Shown piece by piece: positions 7,506-12,150 of a DNA stretch of 12,150 nucleotides (position 1 is its first letter; each line of letters begins with the position of its first letter). The notes under the pieces are model-generated. The model was given only the letters and a program-made list of their open reading frames with translations, did not search any database and had not been told where the DNA came from. This DNA is from Paludibacter sp. Its GTDB lineage: Bacteria; Bacteroidota; Bacteroidia; Bacteroidales; Paludibacteraceae. The position numbers and the translations under genes were made by a program. Location of the stretch: contig WRGS01000206.1 in assembly GCA_009787075.1 (NCBI GenBank), forward strand, positions 1 through 12,150. Reading direction: 5' to 3'.

Positions 7506-7540
7506 TTGGATATGCACATGCAGTATTACTGTATATCCAA
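7506..7540. terminator. Weak hairpin between convergent surE and cmk
   Basis: An 8-bp perfect stem (7506-7513 with 7533-7540), extendable by one G·T and one C-G pair, encloses a loop of about 15 bases and overlaps the last codons of cmk. On the + strand it is followed by a T-rich but broken run (TTCTGTTCTTTCTTT); on the - strand no T-run follows. It could slow or end transcription from surE, but it is much weaker than the other terminators in the window. Confidence 0.35.
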
Positions 7541-8221
7541 TTCTGTTCTTTCTTTAAATAATTTCTCTAAAATTTTTTGCTGTTCTGCGCGGGTTATATC
7601 CGAATTGTCGATTAAAATTGCGTCATCTGCCTGTTTTAGCGGACTTTCTGTGCGTGTGGTATCGCGCAAATCGCGTTCTTTTATGTTGGCAAAAACTTGC
7701 TCGAAAACAGGTTTTTGCCCTTTTTGTTGTAATTCTTTCATTCGGCGCATGGCGCGGACTTCGGCACGTGCGGTAACAAAAATTTTCAATTCCGCCTGCG
7801 GAAAAACTACAGTTCCAATATCGCGCCCGTCCATTACTATGCCTTTTTCTGCGCCCATAAGTTGCTGCTGGCTTACCATTTGATGCCGCACAAAACCCAA
7901 AGCGCTTATGCGGCTTGCACCGTTTGCTACTTTTAGCGTGCGAATTTCCCGCTCAACATTGCGTCCGTTGAGATAAGTTTCCTGAACGCCTGCCGCATTA
8001 TTCTTAAAAAAAATTTTTATTTGAGAAATATTTTTTTGAAGATTTTCCTCATCAATATAATCTTCTGTAAGCCAACCGTTTTCAATCGCCAGCAATGCTA
8101 CAGCGCGATACATCGCCCCTGTATCAACATAAACATAGCCCGCATATCGTGCCAAATCCTTTGCCATCGTGCTTTTTCCGCACGATGAAAATCCATCAAT
8201 GGCAACTATAATTTTTTTCAT
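7526..8221 (-). CDS. cmk: Cytidylate kinase (CMP/dCMP kinase)
   Basis: Cytoplasmic kinase that transfers phosphate from ATP to CMP or dCMP, giving CDP/dCDP for nucleic acid and phospholipid precursor synthesis. The 231-residue product is of normal length. Seen in order: P-loop GFSSCGKST (10-18), the DTGAMYRAVAL segment (33-43) that contributes to the nucleotide-monophosphate site, the CMP-specific insert region (about 60-100) with NGRNVEREIR, VMDGRDIGTVVFP (129-141) with the substrate-binding Asp131/Arg133, and a lid with KERDLRDTTR (181-190). The start ATG gives the usual few residues before the first strand. It lies 89 bases downstream of the outer-membrane barrel gene on the same strand and may be read with it; I see no convincing promoter in that gap. 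Confidence 0.97.
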   Translation of the reverse strand: MKKIIVAIDGFSSCGKSTMAKDLARYAGYVYVDTGAMYRAVALLAIENGWLTEDYIDEENLQKNISQIKIFFKNNAAGVQETYLNGRNVEREIRTLKVANGASRISALGFVRHQMVSQQQLMGAEKGIVMDGRDIGTVVFPQAELKIFVTARAEVRAMRRMKELQQKGQKPVFEQVFANIKERDLRDTTRTESPLKQADDAILIDNSDITRAEQQKILEKLFKERTELDIQ

Positions 8222-8310
8222 TATTTTTTATAATTTTATTAAAACAAAAACGCATATTGCCTCTGTAAATCATTGGTTTATAATATTCTTTTTAAAATTT
8301 GTAATATTAA

Positions 8311-8979
8311 TCATTCACAAAAACAATGCCTTGTGTAACGCCAAAAATCGAATGTTATGCCAAATGTTATTGCCGAAATCATATCTTTATTCAAAAAATT
8401 TGAACCTTTAACTTCGTTAATATCGCTCAATGAATAAACTCCATCGAGGCGGTCGGTAAAACTCAAATAATGAATATATTGAATATTAAAATTCCATCGC
8501 GGAGCAATTTTATATTTAAAACCCACTCCAAAAGGAATGAGCGGAGCAAATTCACGTTTGGATTCAAATTCGTAAGAGGTAGCGCCAATTCCTGCAAAAA
8601 TATATGGTGAAAAACGCCGTGAATTGCGGTTAAATTCATTTATTTCATAATCAAAAAAATTAAATTCAACAACCAAATCGCTGGTAATCAGAGAATTTGT
8701 GTATTTTTTCTGTTTTTTTGCAACAATATCATTGGAAACGGAATAAAGATTATATATTCCGCCGTCAAGCCGCAGCGACCAGCGTTTATCGAATTTATAA
8801 CGAAACATCGCGCCATAAGCGGGGCGCAAAGTGTTATAGAATGTAGAAGATGTTTCGGAACTCGCGCCCGCCCACGCGCCAAGTTCCATTCTGTAAAATG
8901 GTTGCTGCGCGTAAGTTGCACAGAAATAAACACTTGCAAAGATGCTTATCGCTAATATTTTGAAATTTTGTTTTCGCAT
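8311..8979 (-). CDS. Outer-membrane beta-barrel protein, DUF6089-like
   Basis: Small outer-membrane barrel, 222 residues. The first 24 residues form a Sec signal peptide (basic start, hydrophobic core, TYA before QQP). The remainder shows alternating polar/hydrophobic strands rich in aromatic residues with short turns, for example YGAMFRYKF, WSLRLDGGIYN, SPYIFAGIGATSYEF, PFGVGFKYKI and WNFNIQYIHYL; this is typical of 8- to 10-strand barrels. The last strand, ITFGITFDFW, is followed by a 9-residue tail with two cysteines (RYTRHCFCE), which is odd for a protein expected to end in an aromatic residue. The pattern resembles the Bacteroidota DUF6089 family, whose function I do not know. An imperfect promoter-like TATATTTTG lies about 20 bases upstream (9001-9009, - strand). 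Barrel call is good; the family name is from memory of similar proteins. Confidence 0.8.
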   Translation of the reverse strand: MRKQNFKILAISIFASVYFCATYAQQPFYRMELGAWAGASSETSSTFYNTLRPAYGAMFRYKFDKRWSLRLDGGIYNLYSVSNDIVAKKQKKYTNSLITSDLVVEFNFFDYEINEFNRNSRRFSPYIFAGIGATSYEFESKREFAPLIPFGVGFKYKIAPRWNFNIQYIHYLSFTDRLDGVYSLSDINEVKGSNFLNKDMISAITFGITFDFWRYTRHCFCE

Positions 8980-9047
8980 TATAAAAAAACTGTTTTTTTA
9001 CAAAATATAAAACGAAAAAAATGTGATTTTATTTTTAAAAATAATTT

Positions 9048-9770
9048 TTATGTCAAAAAATTTATTCCCGCTTTTTGCGCCTGCCGATGTTGAAATTGCC
9101 GTTTGATAAAGTACAATTTTCCATTTTTGAGAAATTTTGCGCCTGTTTGTTTAAACCAGAATGAAACTCCCTGCGATACGCATAAGTCGTGAATTTCCAA
9201 AATCCAGTCAAAATCACACACACGAGCATTTATACCTGACTCTCCCCCTGCAACAACCTGTTCCACCCATGAGCCGATTTCATATTTGCTCAAATCAATT
9301 CTTTCCAAAAGCGGCTCGCAAATAATTATTTTGTGTTTTATCAATGCGGAACGGTAAATTGGCAAACGGTAATCAGCGCGGTCTTGATTTTCCACTGTAC
9401 AACAGACAGTTACATTGTCGTAGCCTGCGCCCCAATCATCAGGCAAATTTTCACAAAATCTGTCAATTCGTTTGGTAATTATCATAAAATCCAAATCTCT
9501 ACGTTTGGAAATCATTTCCCAAGCCTGCGCACGCCATTTATCTGCATCTTCCACAAAAAAATCAGAAGTAAAACAAGTGTAAAGCAATGTTCCTGCGGGA
9601 ATTTTGTATTCGCCATTGCGTTTTTTCTGAATCGGCAAATCAAAACTTTTGGTTTGCACAACAACAGCACTGTTGCGCTCGTACTTTGCATCGCTGCGAT
9701 AAACATAGCAATGACGGCAACCCTCGCTGATTTTGTGGCAACCGTGCCACAAATTCCACATTTTCGACAT
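9048..9770 (-). CDS. DUF5131 family protein (phage Gp37/Gp68-like), three-cysteine motif
   Basis: Protein of 240 residues of the DUF5131 (Gp37Gp68) family, found in phages, plasmids and scattered in bacterial chromosomes; its biochemical role is not established to my knowledge. The diagnostic N-terminus is present: WNLWHGCHKISEGCRHCY with Cys11, Cys18 and Cys21 (CX6CX2C), which could hold an iron-sulfur cluster or zinc. Further family-like segments are TLLYTCFTSDFFVEDAD (about 61-77), FMIITKRIDRF, VTVCCTVENQ, IICEPLLERIDL and VVAGGESG (about 173-180), then VSFWFKQTGAKF near the end. The pattern recalls TIM-barrel, radical-SAM-like proteins, but that is inference. Members are often found beside a tcmP partner gene; none is in this window. 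The gene looks intact and has a TAnnTTTG element about 30 bases upstream. Family call is strong, function open. Confidence 0.9.
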   Translation of the reverse strand: MSKMWNLWHGCHKISEGCRHCYVYRSDAKYERNSAVVVQTKSFDLPIQKKRNGEYKIPAGTLLYTCFTSDFFVEDADKWRAQAWEMISKRRDLDFMIITKRIDRFCENLPDDWGAGYDNVTVCCTVENQDRADYRLPIYRSALIKHKIIICEPLLERIDLSKYEIGSWVEQVVAGGESGINARVCDFDWILEIHDLCVSQGVSFWFKQTGAKFLKNGKLYFIKRQFQHRQAQKAGINFLT

Positions 9771-9801
9771 TTTATATGTATGTCTTTTTATAAAATTTTC
9801 A

Positions 9802-9809
9802 CAAAGGTA
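9802..9809 (-). promoter_or_regulatory. -7 promoter element (TACCTTTG) for the DUF5131 gene
   Basis: On the - strand this reads TACCTTTG, an exact TAnnTTTG match 31 bases before the ATG at 9770. No clear -33 TTTG box is visible; the region further upstream is almost pure A/T. It lies in the 188-base gap shared with the divergent ilvE gene. Confidence 0.55.
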
Positions 9810-9916
9810 AAAAATATTTTATTTTTTTAAAAATTCAATAAATAATTTAATCACATTTTTATCTATCTTTTTTTAAGAGAAAAGCCAAAAAACGATTACA
9901 AATAAAAAAAAAATAT

Positions 9917-9924
9917 TATTTTTG
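9917..9924 (+). promoter_or_regulatory. -7 promoter element (TATTTTTG) for ilvE
   Basis: Exact match to TAnnTTTG, 34 bases before the ilvE ATG at 9959, giving a short leader of roughly 25-30 bases. A -33 box is not evident. This placement, just upstream of the first gene of an apparent two-gene unit, makes it a reasonable promoter candidate. Confidence 0.55.
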
Positions 9925-9958
9925 CGGTAAATATTTTATAAAATAAATTTTAAGTACT

Positions 9959-10987
9959 ATGGAAAGTAAATCAATGGATTGGGCAAATCTGACTTTTGGT
10001 TACAAAAAGGCAGGTCCTAATGTGCGCTGCAAATATGAAAACGGCAAATGGGGTGCGCTGACATTCAGCGATAGCGATAATGTTACTATAAGCATTGCCG
10101 CAACCTGTTTGCATTACGGACAGGAAGCATTTGAAGGTTTAAAAGCATTTAGAGGAAAAGATGGACGCATTCGTATTTTCAGAATGAAAGACAATGCGGA
10201 ACGTATGATGTTGTCGTGTCGCGGTATCAGAATGGCAGAGATGCCCGTTGAACTTTTTTGCGAAGCGGTAACAAAAGTAGTTGAGGCAAATAAAGATTTT
10301 GTGCCGCCGTATGGTTACGGCGCATCTTTGTATATTCGCCCTTTGATTTTTGGAACAACTCCGCGTGTTGGCGTAAGTCCCGCTTCCGAATTTGAATTTA
10401 TCGTTTTTGCAATGCCTGTTGGGCTGTATTTTAAAGGCGACAAAGAAACAACACCTTTTATGCTCACGCGTAAATACGACCGCGCTGCCCCGCTTGGAAC
10501 AGGAACTTACAAAGTAGGCGGAAATTATGCTGCAGGAATGGTTGCAGGCGCAGAAGCGCACGACATGGGCTACTCGGCGGTATTTTATTTAGATGCCCGC
10601 GAAAAAAAATATATTGACGAATGTGGCGCAGCCAATTTTTTTGCAATAAAAAATAATACTTATATAACGCCAGAATCAACTTCTATTCTTAACTCCATAA
10701 CAAATAGAAGTTTGCAAACCATTGCCGAAAAAATTTTGGGAATGAAAGTTGAGAAACGCAAAGTGCCTGTTGAAGAACTTGCGACCTTTGAAGAAGCAGG
10801 CGCGTGCGGCACAGCGGCGATAATCAGTCCTGTTGAACGCATAGACGATGTTGATAAAGGAGTTTCTTATGTGTTTTCAAAAGATGGAAAAGCGGGACCA
10901 GTTTATAAAAAACTCTTGCATCATTTACAGGCAATTCAGAATGGAGACGAGGAAGACCATTTTGGATGGATAACATACATAGATTAA
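9959..10987 (+). CDS. ilvE: Branched-chain amino acid aminotransferase
   Basis: Cytoplasmic, pyridoxal-phosphate-dependent enzyme of fold type IV that interconverts leucine, isoleucine and valine with their 2-oxo acids using glutamate/2-oxoglutarate. It performs the last step of their synthesis and, in anaerobes, can run in reverse to make branched-chain acids. The 342-residue length and motifs match the larger BCAT form: FGYKKAGPNVRCKY (13-26), LHYGQEAFEGLKAFR (51-65), LYIRPLIFGT (124-133), GTYKVGGNYAAG with the PLP lysine at 185, and YIDECGAANFFAI (218-230). A later GACGTAA-type loop, typical of the cofactor phosphate site, is also present. The start is set by the conserved N-terminus and the promoter element 34 bases upstream. 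engB follows after 4 bases. Assignment is very secure. Confidence 0.97.
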   Translation: MESKSMDWANLTFGYKKAGPNVRCKYENGKWGALTFSDSDNVTISIAATCLHYGQEAFEGLKAFRGKDGRIRIFRMKDNAERMMLSCRGIRMAEMPVELFCEAVTKVVEANKDFVPPYGYGASLYIRPLIFGTTPRVGVSPASEFEFIVFAMPVGLYFKGDKETTPFMLTRKYDRAAPLGTGTYKVGGNYAAGMVAGAEAHDMGYSAVFYLDAREKKYIDECGAANFFAIKNNTYITPESTSILNSITNRSLQTIAEKILGMKVEKRKVPVEELATFEEAGACGTAAIISPVERIDDVDKGVSYVFSKDGKAGPVYKKLLHHLQAIQNGDEEDHFGWITYID

Positions 10988-10991
10988 AACT

Positions 10992-11588
10992 ATGGAAATA
11001 AAATCAGCAGAATTTATTATCTCGAACACCGATTGGCGCAAATGCCCCGATTCTCATTTGGCGGAATTTGCGTTTATCGGACGTTCAAATGTGGGAAAGT
11101 CGTCTTTAATAAATATGCTCACAAACCGCAGAGGCTTGGCTATGACTTCCTCCAAGCCGGGTAAAACGCTGTTAATAAATCATTTTTTAATAAATAAAGA
11201 ATGGTTTCTGGTTGATTTGCCCGGTTATGGTTATGCAACAACAAGTAAGACAATGCGGGAAAAATTGAAACAAATTATTAATAATTACATACTTTTGCGC
11301 GAGCAGCTTACAAATCTTTTTGTGCTGATTGACAGCCGTCTTGCTCCGCAAAATATTGATATTGAGTTTATTGAGTGGCTTGGAGAAAATGGAATTCCTT
11401 TTTCTTTGGTTTTTACAAAAACCGATAAACTGTCGAAAAGAAAACTTACAGAAAATATTGATTTTTACAAACAAAAACTTTTGGAAACTTGGGAAGAACT
11501 ACCGCCAATTTTTACTACTTCGGCGCAAACAGCAGAAGGGAAAAATGAATTACTAAATTATATTGAATCAATTTTAACTTTGCAATGA
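10992..11588 (+). CDS. engB: Ribosome-biogenesis GTPase EngB/YihA/YsxC
   Basis: Small essential-type GTPase that helps assemble the large ribosomal subunit (YsxC in Bacillus, YihA in E. coli). The 198-residue product is of normal size and shows all G motifs: G1 GRSNVGKSS (30-38), the G2/switch I region TSSKPGKT (52-59), G3 DLPGYGYA (75-82), G4 TKTD (142-145) and G5 TSA (176-178). The N-terminal segment KSAEFIIS and the FAFIGRSNVGKSSLIN context are specific for this branch of the TrmE-Era-EngA-EngB family. The ATG lies 4 bases after the ilvE stop, so the two genes are almost certainly co-transcribed and possibly translationally coupled. A hairpin terminator begins 22 bases after its stop codon. 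Confidence 0.97.
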   Translation: MEIKSAEFIISNTDWRKCPDSHLAEFAFIGRSNVGKSSLINMLTNRRGLAMTSSKPGKTLLINHFLINKEWFLVDLPGYGYATTSKTMREKLKQIINNYILLREQLTNLFVLIDSRLAPQNIDIEFIEWLGENGIPFSLVFTKTDKLSKRKLTENIDFYKQKLLETWEELPPIFTTSAQTAEGKNELLNYIESILTLQ

Positions 11589-11610
11589 GGCGTACAATAC
11601 GTTATTCAAT

Positions 11611-11644
11611 AAAAGCGGTGCAAAATAGAATTTGCATCGCTTTT
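11611..11644. terminator. Bidirectional terminator between engB and the serpin gene
   Basis: A 14-bp stem with a single G·T pair (11611-11624 with 11631-11644) and a 6-base loop. One arm begins with AAAA and the other ends with TTTT, so on either strand the hairpin ends in a short T-run. It sits between the convergent engB and serpin stops and can serve both. Confidence 0.85.
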
Positions 11645-11664
11645 CAATTCTCAATAATATTTTT

Positions 11665-12150
11665 TTATTCTTCTTCGTAAATTGGATTGTTTATTTTACC
11701 CATAAACAACACTGCGCCTGTACTTTCTTCCTGTATCACAAACAAGAACGGACGATTTGCCATAAACATAGGCGGCAGCGATGTGTTAACATTTCCTACT
11801 ACCGTAAATGCTGCGGCTTCCGTTCCCTGTTCATTTACATCAATATAGGTTTTTTGCTTAATAAGTCCAATAAAAGTGGGAATATTTGAAATGCCCGAAA
11901 AATTAGCGGCATATCTATCGAACGCAATGCCCATTCCAAGTTCCGTTAAAATCGGAATTAATTTGTTATCTGTATCATAACGCACTTTAAATTTTGGTAT
12001 ATAAACATCAAAAGAAGGCATTAAATACCTGCTGTTCAGGCAATTATTCCAATAATTCGGTGCGTTTAAAGCGGTAAGCATTTCAGTAAATGTTTTGTCG
12101 CTTTTCGGTAGAACAAAATTCATTGTAAATGCACCGTTACCGTAAGGAAT
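11665..12150 (-). CDS. Serpin (serine/cysteine protease inhibitor), 5' partial
   Basis: C-terminal part (161 residues) of a serpin, a suicide inhibitor that traps proteases when its reactive-centre loop is cleaved. The frame stays open to the window edge, and the residues before the ATG at 12123 (PYGNGAFT) match the serpin strand that precedes …MNFVLP, so that ATG is internal. Visible family parts: YIPKFKVRYD, LGMGIAFDRYAANFSGIS, the hinge NEQGTEAAAFT, and the end RPFLFVIQEESTGAVLFMGK-x-NNP. The small-residue hinge is that of inhibitory serpins rather than non-inhibitory ones. Counting 15 residues from the hinge Gly (P15) puts the scissile bond between Thr and Ser (…NVNT|SLPP, codons at 11779-11784). 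Signal peptide and localisation are outside the window. Bacteroidota serpins such as miropin of Tannerella are thought to protect against host or competitor proteases. Family call is very secure. Confidence 0.95.
   Translation of the reverse strand: MPYGNGAFTMNFVLPKSDKTFTEMLTALNAPNYWNNCLNSRYLMPSFDVYIPKFKVRYDTDNKLIPILTELGMGIAFDRYAANFSGISNIPTFIGLIKQKTYIDVNEQGTEAAAFTVVGNVNTSLPPMFMANRPFLFVIQEESTGAVLFMGKINNPIYEEE

Noticed and set aside
7506..7883. 125-codon + strand open frame downstream of surE
   Set aside because: It lies opposite cmk, which has all kinase motifs; the frame is a shadow.
9333..9830. 165-codon open frame on the + strand opposite the DUF5131 gene
   Set aside because: It is antisense to a gene with clear conserved motifs, and its product has no recognisable pattern.
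1..12150. CRISPR arrays, tRNA/rRNA genes, insertion sequences, prophage or toxin-antitoxin modules
   Set aside because: No regularly spaced short repeats, no tRNA-like cloverleaf that I could see, no transposase or integrase, and apart from the lone DUF5131 gene no phage-type protein.

Overview
The window looks like chromosomal DNA from an anaerobic, plant-fibre-degrading member of the Bacteroidota. The grounds are an AT-rich genome, very AT-rich starts without clear Shine-Dalgarno sequences, several TAnnTTTG (-7 type) promoter elements, a GldF-type ABC permease, xylanases of Prevotella/Bacteroides type, a Bacteroidota-style outer-membrane barrel and a serpin. Species or family cannot be fixed from the sequence alone.

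Left part (1-5827, all + strand): a xylan-degradation region. It opens with a GH10 xylanase, cut at its 5' end by the window edge, whose catalytic barrel is interrupted by two almost identical CBM4_9-type modules. A strong hairpin terminator (2096-2132) closes that transcript. After an AT-rich leader follow three genes that probably form one operon: a lipoprotein GH11 xylanase, a 12-helix GPH-family sugar:cation symporter, and a second, uninterrupted lipoprotein GH10 xylanase. The inferred division of labour is that the GH11 and GH10 enzymes cut xylan to short xylo-oligosaccharides at or near the envelope and the symporter takes the products through the inner membrane. No SusC/SusD pair, xylosidase or regulator lies inside the window.

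Middle part (5941-9770): housekeeping and envelope genes. gldF (ABC-2 permease, + strand) has its own TAnnTTTG element and is followed by surE (nucleotidase). Converging on them from the - strand are cmk (cytidylate kinase), an outer-membrane beta-barrel gene that resembles DUF6089, and a DUF5131 (phage Gp37/Gp68-like) gene with a CX6CX2C cysteine motif.

Right part (9771-12150): a divergent promoter region, then ilvE (branched-chain aminotransferase) and engB (ribosome-assembly GTPase) separated by 4 bases on the + strand, a bidirectional terminator, and the C-terminal part of a serpin on the - strand running off the window.

No tRNA, rRNA, CRISPR array, insertion sequence or prophage was recognised. 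I see no clearly new multi-gene system. The most unusual items are the split GH10 with its recently duplicated binding modules, the GH11 lipoprotein, a gldF without an adjacent gldG, the solitary DUF5131 gene, and a coding-like remnant upstream of the GH11 gene.
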